Positions 23,375-31,422 of a DNA stretch of 39,717 nt are shown here, one piece after another. The stretch's first letter is position 1. Each line of letters begins with the position of its first letter. The stretch comes from a virus. The position numbers and the translations under genes were made by a program. Below the pieces are notes generated by a model that worked only from the letters and a program-made list of their open reading frames with translations, did no database searches and had not been told where the DNA came from. The stretch lies in IMG/VR virus record IMGVR_UViG_3300006802_000208, positions 1 to 39,717 of that record; one strand, given 5' to 3'.

Positions 23375-23904
23375 TAACGAATTTTTTAAACAAAACAAAA
23401 GAACAACCAGTAAGAAAATTAAATCCAGACACTATTTACAGCAGATTAGCAGATTATATGTACATGATAATTGATCCAGAAATCAATCAAGTAAGTTTAC
23501 GCTGGGTTTTCAATGGATTTCAAGGGCTTTGTGATCTAAAGAATCATGATGTAAATCCACTTGGATTTCAAGAAAAAGACTTTGACTGCTGGGCACCTAA
23601 TACAGAATATGCACAACAGATAGCACGGTCTCTAAATCTTCCCGACAAGGGAAGGGTTTTCTTGAACAAACTAGCACCCGGAACGTGTACAGAAATTACT
23701 AGTGCTAGGGATGTATGCAGAGCATATATACCTTTATCTGACAATAAGGGAGCGTTCTTGATTAGTGATGGTAAGTTGACTAAATTTGAAGCCGGAGTAG
23801 TTCGTGTAATAGATGTATCAAATAACTATACTATCGTTAATTCAGATAAAGAAGATTTGATCTACTTAGTGTTTCATAACTGTATGTATCATTATAAATG
23901 GTAA
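23371..23904 (+). CDS. Dioxygenase-like beta-helix protein with degenerate metal site
   Basis: 177 residues. The C-terminal half (RVFLNKLAPGTCTEITSARD, RAYIPLSDNKGAFLISDG, FEAGVVRVIDVSNNYTIVNS and LIYLVFH) follows the same strand order as the dioxygenase at 6129: PGT.Y.WHVD, YHIPLITNPGSWF, DGSIYVVNNSRPHTFAN, RVHLTFE. The iron ligands do not line up: HVD is replaced by SARD and the RPHT histidine by NNYT. It may be a non-catalytic relative or use a different metal site. It overlaps thyA by 4 bases, so it is co-translated with it. No function is assigned. Confidence 0.6.
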   Translation: MITNFLNKTKEQPVRKLNPDTIYSRLADYMYMIIDPEINQVSLRWVFNGFQGLCDLKNHDVNPLGFQEKDFDCWAPNTEYAQQIARSLNLPDKGRVFLNKLAPGTCTEITSARDVCRAYIPLSDNKGAFLISDGKLTKFEAGVVRVIDVSNNYTIVNSDKEDLIYLVFHNCMYHYKW

Positions 23905-24134
23905 CATTTCTAGCATATTCATATAGGATCATAGATAGTCTCAGGCACGATGAAGCAGAGATACCTATGCGTGATTTCTTAGATACATCTGCGGGGAAAT
24001 TTTTAACTGAGCGTAGCGTTTTCCCTCCACGTATAAAAAGAGTTCACGATTACGAAGAGGATTCTTACATTTTCTCTTTGTTTGCTAGATTGACTAAAGA
24101 AGATTATTTGATTTATAAACTAAGATATGAGTAA
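23898..24134 (+). CDS. Small phage protein, function unknown
   Basis: 78 residues overlapping the previous gene by 7 bases and the following gene by 8. It is a soluble, charged protein (YRIIDSLRHDEAEIPMRDFL, FARLTKEDYLIYKLRYE) with no motif I recognise. The tight overlaps on both sides support a real gene in the thyA operon. Confidence 0.55.
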   Translation: MVTFLAYSYRIIDSLRHDEAEIPMRDFLDTSAGKFLTERSVFPPRIKRVHDYEEDSYIFSLFARLTKEDYLIYKLRYE

Positions 24135-25107
24135 ATTTTTAGTAACAGGCGGCTTAGGGTTCATAGGGCACAACGTAGTAGAGCAACTAGAACATCAGAA
24201 TAAAGAAGTTATCATAGTAGATAGCAGGACTAATTATGGTGTGATCCCAGAAGCAGAATTAACTTATCTCTTAAATTATAGAACCAGTAAGATTAAAACT
24301 ATTTTTAACTACAAGGTTGATGTATTAGATAGCAACTATGTCAACGTTGTTTTAAATTTGCACAAGCCAGATACTGTTATACACTTGGCTAGTTATCCCA
24401 GACAACAAGTAGTAAATCATGATACTATCCATGCTACTAAATTGATGTTGACAGGATTGCAAACTTTCTTAGAAGATTGCAAAAATAACGGTATCAAGCG
24501 ATTTGTCTTTATTAGCAGCAGCATGGTATATGGTAATTTCTATGCACCCGCTAGTGAAAGTCATGTGTGTTTACCTGTAAATTATTATGGCATATTGAAA
24601 CTAGCCGGAGAGCAGTTAGTAAGAAGTTACTGTGAATTAAATGACATTGATTGGATTATAGTAAGACCCAGTGCAGTTTATGGACCGGGAGACGTTACTG
24701 ACAGGCTAGTTAATAAATTTTTTCTAGGGTCTGCTAACAGAGAAAAATTGTCTGTATTTGGTCCTTCCGAATATTTTGACATGAGTTACGTTACTGACGT
24801 TGCTAAAGGTATTGTTTCTGCGGCGTCAGCCAAACATGTAAAAAATACTATTTTTAATATCACTAAGGGAACAGCAATCAATGTGTTATATATCGCACAG
24901 CAAGTAGATAAGATTGTTAGAAAAAATAATGTAAAAATGGGTGGTAGGATAGACACTAAAGAACGAGACAACAGGTATCCAACAAGAACATCACTTAATA
25001 TAGACAGGGCTAAGATAGAATTAAATTATGTTCCTGTAGTTGACATAGATACAGGGCTAGAAGAAACGTATGAATGGATATCGAATACCCCATTTTGGCC
25101 TAGATAG
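24127..25107 (+). CDS. NAD-dependent sugar epimerase/dehydratase (extended SDR)
   Basis: 326 residues. GGLGFIGHN near the N-terminus is the GxxGxxG dinucleotide-binding motif. FISSSMVYG holds the catalytic Ser region, and YYGILKLAGEQ the Tyr-x3-Lys catalytic pair. The motif VRPSAVYGPGD and a C-terminal Arg-rich substrate region follow the UDP-glucose 4-epimerase and dehydratase group. It would act on a nucleotide-activated sugar in the cytoplasm, using bound NAD+. The next gene is a sugar aminotransferase overlapping it by 38 bases. Together they suggest synthesis of an unusual amino- or deoxysugar, plausibly consumed by the phage glycosyltransferases. Confidence 0.85.
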   Translation: MSKFLVTGGLGFIGHNVVEQLEHQNKEVIIVDSRTNYGVIPEAELTYLLNYRTSKIKTIFNYKVDVLDSNYVNVVLNLHKPDTVIHLASYPRQQVVNHDTIHATKLMLTGLQTFLEDCKNNGIKRFVFISSSMVYGNFYAPASESHVCLPVNYYGILKLAGEQLVRSYCELNDIDWIIVRPSAVYGPGDVTDRLVNKFFLGSANREKLSVFGPSEYFDMSYVTDVAKGIVSAASAKHVKNTIFNITKGTAINVLYIAQQVDKIVRKNNVKMGGRIDTKERDNRYPTRTSLNIDRAKIELNYVPVVDIDTGLEETYEWISNTPFWPR

Positions 25108-26182
25108 GCAATATGCCTCATTAAAAGATGAGTTACTAGAGGCCACTCACGATTCCTTATCGTCTGGCCAATTAGTAGATGGTCCTCACACTGACTGGTT
25201 TGAGAAATGGTTAACGCTACGCACGGGATGTAGATACGCAGTAACAGTACATAGTGGAACCCAAGCACTAGAAATAATTGCCAGGCATGAGAGTTACAGA
25301 TTTTATGATATGTATAGACTAAAGCCTAGCATAGTCATACCAAATATAAGTTATCCTGCTACACTTAATGCTTTCCTCAGAGAAGGATTTGATGTTACTA
25401 TATGTGATACAGACAAGAATGGTTTGCTAGATTTAGAAAAATGTTTCCTTAAAAAAGATATTATCGCGGTTCCTTGTTTTGTAGGTTTGTTTGGTGCTCC
25501 GTTAAAGTATGCAAAGTATTTTGAAAATACAAATCCTCGCGATGAATTTATCGTAGATGGGGCGCAGCATTGGTTAGTATCTCAAGAATTTGAAACTGGT
25601 ATAGGTATGGCTATATCATTCGACCCCACTAAGAATCTTCCTTCTAGCGGAAACGGCGGCGCGATAGTAACTAATGACATTAATTTGTTTGAATTCGCGT
25701 TAGATTTTAGAAATAATGGTAAAGGTAGCCATGACAGGGTAGGCACTAATAGTAAAATGAGCGAACAAGATTGCGCTCAAATATTAGTCAGAACTAAGCA
25801 CATAGATAAATGGCAAGCACGTAGGAAACAAATAAGAAATTTTTACTTAGACGAGTTCAAAGATTTACCTATCAGATGTTTGAGCGATAACATGCCTAGA
25901 CATGCTGACCAAAAGTTTGTTATCTCTACGCCCCACAGAGATGAATTAGATGAATGCATGGCACAATATGGTATCGAGTGCAGGGTACATTACTCTTATA
26001 CTTTGTCTGATTTAGTCATAGCAAGAAATTTAATAAGGCCAGATTTTTTGAGCGTTAGTAAAATGTTAGTCAGGAGTTTGATTAGTTTACCCATGTATCC
26101 CGAATTAACTGATGCAGAAATAGAAACAATTGCTGATACTGTAAAGAAATTTTTCTCTACGATTAAGGATTCAGTTTTATAA
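25070..26182 (+). CDS. DegT/DnrJ/EryC1/StrS-type sugar aminotransferase
   Basis: 370 residues, fold type I PLP enzyme. The HSGTQALEI segment binds the cofactor phosphate, ISYPATLNAFLREG follows, and FDPTKNLPSSGNGGAIVTN holds the Schiff-base Lys. VDGAQHW carries the PLP-ring Asp. The C-terminal SLPMYPELTDAEIETIADTV is the usual DegT ending. It should transfer an amino group to a keto-sugar nucleotide, the product of an SDR dehydratase such as the preceding gene. The start at 25070 lies inside the preceding gene. Its 3' end overlaps the convergent SGNH hydrolase gene by 6 bases. Confidence 0.85.
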   Translation: MNGYRIPHFGLDRQYASLKDELLEATHDSLSSGQLVDGPHTDWFEKWLTLRTGCRYAVTVHSGTQALEIIARHESYRFYDMYRLKPSIVIPNISYPATLNAFLREGFDVTICDTDKNGLLDLEKCFLKKDIIAVPCFVGLFGAPLKYAKYFENTNPRDEFIVDGAQHWLVSQEFETGIGMAISFDPTKNLPSSGNGGAIVTNDINLFEFALDFRNNGKGSHDRVGTNSKMSEQDCAQILVRTKHIDKWQARRKQIRNFYLDEFKDLPIRCLSDNMPRHADQKFVISTPHRDELDECMAQYGIECRVHYSYTLSDLVIARNLIRPDFLSVSKMLVRSLISLPMYPELTDAEIETIADTVKKFFSTIKDSVL

Positions 26183-26899
26183 ATTAAAATGATTAATTAG
26201 TTCTTGTGCTAATACATGATGACAACTTATATTAGGATGTACCTCATCACTAAAAAGATGTGGCACATTTTGAGTAGCGTTTAATAATTCTAATTTTAAA
26301 TTTAATTCACGTTCTCTAACGTCTAGATCACAATTTTTTTCAACCCAGTCCCATCCGAAATCTAATGAGTGACAAGCAGGAACTTTAAATCCCAGCAACT
26401 CTGATCTCCAATCCTCTTTTATATAATCTGCCCATTGCCACTCATGCGGCTTATATAATGGAGCGTGTCCTCCTATAACTGCCCATGGCGTGTCTGGACA
26501 TACCTCTCGGATTAGGCTAATATATTTTTTTACGTCTAAGTATGAAAGTTCCAACATTTCATCATACTCACGTGGTAAGTCGGTTCTGGCAGCAATGTTA
26601 AAATTACTGACTGCATCTCTAAGCAATACTGTAAAAAAAAATACTATTAATTTTATTTTTGGTAATGTTTTTGGTCTAAATTTTGTATATAATAATGCAG
26701 ATGCCAATGTGCTGCAATTAGATGCACCCCACCAAGATTTGTTTACAATTTCATAGCCCTTTAGTTGAAAATTTATGTCTAAATTATATGATTCATCGGG
26801 ATTTGAAGGATCTAACTGATGTATTGGATTACAATGTGCAGGAGATAGATGACCTGATGCAGCCCAACTATCTCCTATAATTAAGATGGTTTCATTCAT
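26177..26899 (-). CDS. SGNH/GDSL-type hydrolase
   Basis: 240 residues on the reverse strand. Block I is LIIGDSWA (catalytic Ser11 in GDSW). A Gly-containing NKSWWGASNC follows, and AVIGGHAPLY may be block III. The terminal DEVHPN (Asp218, His221) is the DxxHP catalytic dyad. Family members are esterases or lipases, including O-acetyl esterases acting on cell-surface polysaccharide and peptidoglycan. No signal peptide is seen, so it is cytoplasmic or virion-borne. It lies downstream of the spanin genes in the only reverse-strand block, so it may be transcribed late with them. The substrate is unknown. Confidence 0.75.
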   Translation of the reverse strand: MNETILIIGDSWAASGHLSPAHCNPIHQLDPSNPDESYNLDINFQLKGYEIVNKSWWGASNCSTLASALLYTKFRPKTLPKIKLIVFFFTVLLRDAVSNFNIAARTDLPREYDEMLELSYLDVKKYISLIREVCPDTPWAVIGGHAPLYKPHEWQWADYIKEDWRSELLGFKVPACHSLDFGWDWVEKNCDLDVRERELNLKLELLNATQNVPHLFSDEVHPNISCHHVLAQELINHFNL

Positions 26900-26916
26900 T
26901 TCAGCAATATTTAATA

Positions 26917-27189
26917 TTATTCTAGTTCTTGGTTGATTTTCTTTACTTCGTTGTACCAGTTCACTAGTTGTTCATGTCTAGCAGCACATAGATGATACTC
27001 TGCATAGTTAATAGTGACTTTTTCTAGCACTACGCTTAACTGCGTTGTATCTTCAGGAACTACTACTAGATTAGGACATAATTCTAACAATTGTTCAGGT
27101 GGTGTGGGAAATTCTGGTTTAGTGGGAATCACTTTAAAGCAACCAGTGAGCATAACACTACTAACTAAAACTAGTGCTAAATTTTTCAC
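26917..27189 (-). CDS. o-spanin, Rz1-like outer-membrane lipoprotein
   Basis: 90 residues. A signal peptide ends in the lipobox LTGC (Cys17), followed by a Pro-rich stretch FKVIPTKPEFPTPPEQ. A short helical C-terminus (EYHLCAARHEQLVNWYNEVK) completes the Rz1-like pattern, which I recognise from phage o-spanins. It would be lipidated, sit in the outer membrane and bind the i-spanin from the next gene upstream to fuse membranes at the end of lysis. Its ATG overlaps the i-spanin stop by 4 bases, the usual arrangement of separated or overlapping spanin pairs. Confidence 0.75.
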   Translation of the reverse strand: MKNLALVLVSSVMLTGCFKVIPTKPEFPTPPEQLLELCPNLVVVPEDTTQLSVVLEKVTINYAEYHLCAARHEQLVNWYNEVKKINQELE

Positions 27190-27665
27190 GGTTGTTCCTC
27201 GGATTCTGTTGAAGCCTCCTCTGGCAGCGGTCTGTTAGAAATCATGAATGGATTGTTTCTGGCCATAGCATTTAATACTTGAATGCTGCTAGGAGTGATC
27301 TCGCACTTATCATCTATTTCAATAGCGATATCTTTGATTTTTTCTTGAACCACTACTTGAGTTTCTTTAACTACTTTAACACGATCTTTATATACTATCT
27401 CTACTTTGCCCGCGGCTTCTGCTGCTTTTGCTTCTGCTAGAGCAACTTTATGTTCGTAGTCTTTGACTTGACTGTCATGGAAGTTCCTGAAACTTATGAT
27501 ACCTTCCATGTATATTCCAAACATTAAAACTGCTAGGCATAACAATCTTGCTGCGGCAGTATATATTGTTTCTATAAAAAAACTGATAATTATACCAGTA
27601 AAACCTACGAATACTAGTCCGTGAACTAAGAATTCGGGGAAATAATTAAAAAATAGAGTTTCCAT
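27186..27665 (-). CDS. i-spanin-like inner-membrane protein
   Basis: 159 residues from the internal ATG at 27665. It has two hydrophobic N-terminal stretches (FLVHGLVFVGFTGIIISFF and AARLLCLAVLMFGIYMEGI). A long charged helical, coiled-coil-like region follows (HKVALAEAKAAEAAGKVEIV to about residue 115) and a Pro/Glu-rich tail. The order membrane anchor then periplasmic coiled coil, next to an o-spanin gene, fits an i-spanin; two membrane segments rather than one is atypical. A longer upstream frame to 27752 runs into the facing gene and is rejected. The minus-strand late motif GATAAATA (27678 to 27671) predicts a start at 27665, exactly this ATG. Confidence 0.65.
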   Translation of the reverse strand: METLFFNYFPEFLVHGLVFVGFTGIIISFFIETIYTAAARLLCLAVLMFGIYMEGIISFRNFHDSQVKDYEHKVALAEAKAAEAAGKVEIVYKDRVKVVKETQVVVQEKIKDIAIEIDDKCEITPSSIQVLNAMARNNPFMISNRPLPEEASTESEEQP

Positions 27666-27670
27666 AATAT

Positions 27671-27687
27671 TATTTATCTGATAAATA
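27671..27687. promoter_or_regulatory. Palindromic divergent late promoter
   Basis: TATTTATC-T-GATAAATA reads as GATAAATA, a 7 of 8 late-promoter match, on both strands. Reverse-strand initiation is predicted at 27665, the i-spanin ATG. Forward-strand initiation is predicted near 27693, leaving a leader with AAAGGA before the ATG at 27712. One 17-base site may thus drive both lysis and tail genes. Confidence 0.65.
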
Positions 27688-27711
27688 CAAAAAGATATAA
27701 AGGAAAAATCC

Positions 27712-28170
27712 ATGGCCGAACAAGAAATTGTCAATATAGGTACGTTACCCAATGATGGCTCTGGCGATACATTACGAGTAGCATTTGCTAAGATTAATAA
27801 TAACTTTACTAATCTGTTTGCTACTGCTACTAGTACTCAGTTAAGTTTTACTAGCGGTCTCGCCCCCAATCAAGTGATCTGGGAAGTACCTGTAACAGAC
27901 TTTGCTCATGGCGCTTTTCAAATTAGATCAGGTGATCCCGGGACGGCTAATAGTCAAGATATAACTATAACTGCACATATAATCAATGACTTGTCCGATG
28001 TAAAATTTTCTGGATTTGGTACTACATTTAATGGTGATCCAGTAAGTACATATGACATGGATGTGAGTGGTGGTAATGTCAGACTTCTAGCATCTCCATT
28101 AGTAAATGATGTAGTACAACATTTTATTTCTTCTACTATAGCATATGCCAACGTAGAGGCAGAAAGTTAA
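27712..28170 (+). CDS. Tail fibre/baseplate-type structural protein
   Basis: 152 residues. The opening VNIGTLPNDGSGDTLRVAFA followed by KINNNFTNLF is a motif widely seen at the N-termini of phage tail fibre and baseplate proteins, where it anchors subunits. The rest is beta-rich (ITAHIINDLSDVKFSGFG, YDMDVSGGNVRL). No enzymatic motif is present. It is driven by the divergent late promoter and has a clear ribosome-binding site. It likely belongs to the tail or fibre. Confidence 0.7.
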   Translation: MAEQEIVNIGTLPNDGSGDTLRVAFAKINNNFTNLFATATSTQLSFTSGLAPNQVIWEVPVTDFAHGAFQIRSGDPGTANSQDITITAHIINDLSDVKFSGFGTTFNGDPVSTYDMDVSGGNVRLLASPLVNDVVQHFISSTIAYANVEAES

Positions 28171-28172
28171 AA

Positions 28173-28550
28173 ATGAGAGCAAAAGAATTCATAACTGAGA
28201 GTGAAGTAGATTTAAAAGGTAAGTTCCCCGCTAGAGTACAAAAAGCAACTAGGGGAGCGCAAATTTTTACTGATACTAATTTTGATAGGATTTATACTTT
28301 GCAACGTGTAATGATGGCAGCAGCATCAACAGACGGTAAAACTGCACCTGATATAGATCCTGAATCTTGGATCGCTAAAAGAAACAGCGCACATCCTTAT
28401 TCGCAAGCAGATGCCGACAAATTAGATAAAGCATATAAAGCCGTTGGTATACCACATAAAGACCTCAATCATGGTGATCTAGAGAGCGGAGAACTAAATT
28501 TAGTTAACTCTAAGAGCCCAATCAAACCATTCAAAGGATATCCTAGATAA
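28173..28550 (+). CDS. Small modular phage protein with MRAKEFITE leader
   Basis: 125 residues beginning two bases after the previous stop. The opening MRAKEFITESE resembles leaders I associate with modular virion proteins of aquatic phages, and it has I-T-E, a T4 prohead-protease-like [IL]xE site at residue 9. The body (RVMMAAASTDGKTAPDIDPE, NSAHPYSQADADKLDKAYKA) is helical. It may be a packaged internal protein; evidence is the leader only. It overlaps the next ATG by one base (TAATG). Confidence 0.55.
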   Translation: MRAKEFITESEVDLKGKFPARVQKATRGAQIFTDTNFDRIYTLQRVMMAAASTDGKTAPDIDPESWIAKRNSAHPYSQADADKLDKAYKAVGIPHKDLNHGDLESGELNLVNSKSPIKPFKGYPR

Positions 28551-29002
28551 TGGCTGCATTAACAGTACAATACAAAGGGTTGACTGGTATAATCAGGACT
28601 TTAAATCTTGACACAGCCAACACTCTTTCAGAAACTTTTAGTGCTGCTATATCTGATGAGGGATTAACTTCTGGATATTATCTTGCTATGGCTTTAGAAG
28701 GAAATTCAGCCATTAATACTGATACAGAAGGATCAAATACTTTAGCAGATTTAAATATAACTTCTTCTGACATATTATATGTTGTTCCAGACCAAGAAGG
28801 TACTTTAGAATATAGACAAGTTCAAAGACTAGATATCGCTGAATTAAAAAGACAAGGAGGACCTGCAGGAAATAATAGTTTCCCTTGTTACAGAAATTTA
28901 AACACTTATAACATAGATTTACTACCATCTAAATATGTTGGTAATACTTCAACACCTAATCCTCATCCTTCGGGATTACAAGAAAGTAGACCATGGGAGT
29001 AA
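28550..29002 (+). CDS. Probable virion structural protein, function unknown
   Basis: 150 residues, beta-rich N-terminal part (ALTVQYKGLTGIIRTLNLD) and a Pro/Asn-rich C-terminus (GNTSTPNPHPSGLQESRPWE). Its position in a run of tail-type genes with a one-base overlap to the preceding gene and three-base spacing to the next supports a structural role. No family is recognised. Confidence 0.5.
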   Translation: MAALTVQYKGLTGIIRTLNLDTANTLSETFSAAISDEGLTSGYYLAMALEGNSAINTDTEGSNTLADLNITSSDILYVVPDQEGTLEYRQVQRLDIAELKRQGGPAGNNSFPCYRNLNTYNIDLLPSKYVGNTSTPNPHPSGLQESRPWE

Positions 29003-29005
29003 TAA

Positions 29006-30598
29006 ATGCCAATACCTGATCCATCTGAAGTACAACCCTGGTATCTTAGAAATATTAATCAAGCCCTTGCGCTAGATGAACCATCGGGAAATGTTTATCT
29101 CAGAACTTATACTACCGGAGCCATAGAAACAGCAACGTCGAAATCAGCATTTGGTGAAAATCTAGCAGTTACTATTACGCCGGTGGTACAACTAGATGCT
29201 ATATACGATCTTGATCCAACCAAGTTTGAAACATTTACTTATGGTGGAGGAACTGCACAGAGCGCAAACAGTAAATTTGAAGTAACTGCTGGCTCTACTG
29301 CTAATTCCTATGGAGTTATCCGCAGTAAAAAATTTATAAGATATCGTCCTGGTCAAGGATGTATTGCTAGGTTTACTGCAGGATTTACCGCTACTGATGG
29401 AGTTGGTCCTGCAGGTTTTACACAAAGAGCAGGGTTTTTCAACCAAGAGCAAGCAGTTCAAATTGGTTATGACACCAATGGCAAATTTGGAATTCTTCGA
29501 GCTAATGGTGGTAAGGCTCAAATTTCTCAGTATACATTCACAGTATTCAATGATGGCAGTGTAGTATTACAACTTAATGGTGTGACATTTTCGTCTGTTA
29601 CCGTAGCAGGTGGAAGTATTGCTGCCAATATCGCTGCTTTAGTTGCCGGATTGTTAGCACAGCCATTGTTTGCTGCTCTTTATACTGTCGAGTATGATGA
29701 AAATGACATCACATTTTTAGCAACATCTCTTGGGCCACAAACGGGAACCAATAGTATTACTGGAGCCACAGCAACTTATAGCAGTTTACAGAGTGGAGTA
29801 GCACAAACAGAGTACTGGACTTATCAAGAAGACTGGAACATTGATACCTTAGATGGTAATGGTCCCAGTGGTGCTGTTCTAGATACAACAAAACTCAACG
29901 TATATCAAATCAACTTTTGTTGGTTAGGAGCCGGTGAGCTGAGATTTGCCATAGAAAATCCATTGAATGGAGATATGATATTTTTTCATCATATTCACTA
30001 CGCTAATCAACATACTGCTCCCCATTTAGACAATCCATCTCTAAAGATTGGATACGTTGCTGCTAACTTAACTAATCCTGGTTCTGGATCAGTATCAGTA
30101 ATTGGGTCATCAATGATGGGTGGAATAGAAGGAACAGTAAAAACAACTACCAACCCTCAGGCAGCAACAGGTTCAAGAAATGATTCTATGAATAGTCCCG
30201 GATCTGTTTACCATTTGTTGACAATTAAAAATAGATTGGTATATAGAAATAAAATTAATACCAGAGATTTAATTATAAAAACTATTTCTGCTGGTGTTAC
30301 TGCCACAGCGGCTGCACCTGCAACTCTTTATGTTTATTATAGTCCAACCCTTCCTGGAAATAGGTTATGGCAAAGCATGGGTGAATGGAACGCTTCCTAT
30401 TATGCCACTGGGCAATTCATAATCACATCTCTACCCCAACCAATCGCTGTTTATCAGTTTGCTTCTGGCAGTGCTCTTAATACTGATATTTCTAATCTAG
30501 ATATTCACATTCCACCACAAGGTTACATTACTTTTGCTGTATCTTGCACCAGTAATATGAATGCTGCTAGTGCTGGCGTAACATTTATTGAAGATTGA
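29006..30598 (+). CDS. Large structural protein, beta-rich, probable tail or virion protein
   Basis: 530 residues. The sequence is rich in short beta strands and small residues (TGTNSITGATATYSSLQSGV, PGSGSVSVIGSSMMGG), typical of fibre or decoration proteins. An AIYDLDPTKFETFTYGGGTA segment near residue 65 and the FIRYRPGQGCIARFTAGFT region suggest a jelly-roll-like domain. No catalytic motif is visible. It follows the tail-type genes on the same strand and is the last of that group before a new promoter. A receptor-binding or tail-surface role is likely but unproven. Confidence 0.6.
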   Translation: MPIPDPSEVQPWYLRNINQALALDEPSGNVYLRTYTTGAIETATSKSAFGENLAVTITPVVQLDAIYDLDPTKFETFTYGGGTAQSANSKFEVTAGSTANSYGVIRSKKFIRYRPGQGCIARFTAGFTATDGVGPAGFTQRAGFFNQEQAVQIGYDTNGKFGILRANGGKAQISQYTFTVFNDGSVVLQLNGVTFSSVTVAGGSIAANIAALVAGLLAQPLFAALYTVEYDENDITFLATSLGPQTGTNSITGATATYSSLQSGVAQTEYWTYQEDWNIDTLDGNGPSGAVLDTTKLNVYQINFCWLGAGELRFAIENPLNGDMIFFHHIHYANQHTAPHLDNPSLKIGYVAANLTNPGSGSVSVIGSSMMGGIEGTVKTTTNPQAATGSRNDSMNSPGSVYHLLTIKNRLVYRNKINTRDLIIKTISAGVTATAAAPATLYVYYSPTLPGNRLWQSMGEWNASYYATGQFIITSLPQPIAVYQFASGSALNTDISNLDIHIPPQGYITFAVSCTSNMNAASAGVTFIED

Positions 30599-30640
30599 TT
30601 CTCAAATAAAATAACAATCATAGTTCACGATCATAAGTAG

Positions 30641-30649
30641 TGATATAAT
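30641..30649 (+). promoter_or_regulatory. Extended -10 sigma70-like promoter
   Basis: TGATATAAT is a perfect TGnTATAAT extended -10. No good -35 is seen upstream, which is usual for extended -10 promoters. The predicted start, about 30656, falls inside GAGGA, eight bases before the ATG at 30664. Confidence 0.55.
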
Positions 30650-30663
30650 ATTGAGGATGTTGC

Positions 30664-31368
30664 ATGGATATTATTGATATCAACAAAGTTATTGATCTAG
30701 TAAAAATCAAACTATACAATGAGTTTTTATATACTGCTCATATATATGATGAAGGAGATAGTCCTTTTCATAAAGACTTAACTATTTCAGTAGTTAAAAC
30801 ATATATAGATCCACTTGATCTGCCCAAAGATGCTAATATCTTAGATATGGGTTGCGGTCCGGGATACTTCCTAGATGAAATGAAAGAACGTGGATATACC
30901 AATTTAACAGGAATCACTCTTACTGAGGGTGATGCAAAGATTTGCACGGACAAAGGCCACAAAGTCAAGAAATATGATCTTAGTTTCTTGCCGCAGAAAG
31001 ATGGATATCATGATGAAAGTGTAGACTTCATATTTTTAAGACATGCATTAGAACATAGTCCATACCCTATTTTTACACTCATGGAATATAACCGAGTATT
31101 AAAGCAGGGAGGTAAGATGTACATAGAAGTGCCTGCCCCTGATTGCGAGAGGAAACATGAATGGAACTTAAATCATTATTCTATATTTGGTCCAAACATG
31201 TTAAGTGCTTTGTTGCAAAGAACAGGATTCAATGTTGATTCTTTTAATGCTATGGATTTCGAATTAGGCATCAAGCCAGAAGAAAATAAAGATCAAACTC
31301 CTAAAGTATATAAAGAAAAGTATTATATAGTAATGGTAACAAAAACTAGACCACTAGATTTGAAGTAA
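30664..31368 (+). CDS. Class I SAM-dependent methyltransferase
   Basis: 234 residues. Motif I is ILDMGCGPGYFLDEM (about residues 58-72). Motif II follows with GITLTEGD and motif III-like VKKYDLSFLP. DFIFLRHALEHSPYP is the post-motif common to Methyltransf_11/UbiE-like proteins, then LKQGGKMYIEVPAPD. The target could be a sugar, lipid or small molecule; nothing indicates DNA methylation (no DPPY or PC motif). It has its own early-type promoter and a strong terminator, so it forms a single-gene unit between the structural genes and the terminase. Confidence 0.8.
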   Translation: MDIIDINKVIDLVKIKLYNEFLYTAHIYDEGDSPFHKDLTISVVKTYIDPLDLPKDANILDMGCGPGYFLDEMKERGYTNLTGITLTEGDAKICTDKGHKVKKYDLSFLPQKDGYHDESVDFIFLRHALEHSPYPIFTLMEYNRVLKQGGKMYIEVPAPDCERKHEWNLNHYSIFGPNMLSALLQRTGFNVDSFNAMDFELGIKPEENKDQTPKVYKEKYYIVMVTKTRPLDLK

Positions 31369-31396
31369 CAAAGGGGCGAAAGCCCTTTTGTTTTTT
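31368..31396 (+). terminator. Rho-independent terminator
   Basis: ACAAAGGGGC (31368-31377) pairs with GCCCTTTTGT (31382-31391) with one G-U, closing a GAAA tetraloop, followed by six T (31391-31396). It overlaps the stop codon of the methyltransferase gene and isolates it from the terminase. Confidence 0.92.
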
Positions 31397-31409
31397 ACTG
31401 CCTATATCT

Positions 31410-31417
31410 TATAAATA
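31410..31417 (+). promoter_or_regulatory. T4-like late promoter TATAAATA (perfect) for terminase
   Basis: A perfect octamer. The predicted start, 31423, is exactly the A of the terminase ATG, so a leaderless mRNA is predicted. No Shine-Dalgarno sequence is present. Confidence 0.7.
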
Positions 31418-31422
31418 CAAGT

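Noticed and set aside
27666-27752. Longer N-terminus for the i-spanin (start at 27752)
   Set aside because: It would run into the facing tail gene and past the late promoter; the ATG at 27665 fits the predicted transcription start exactly.
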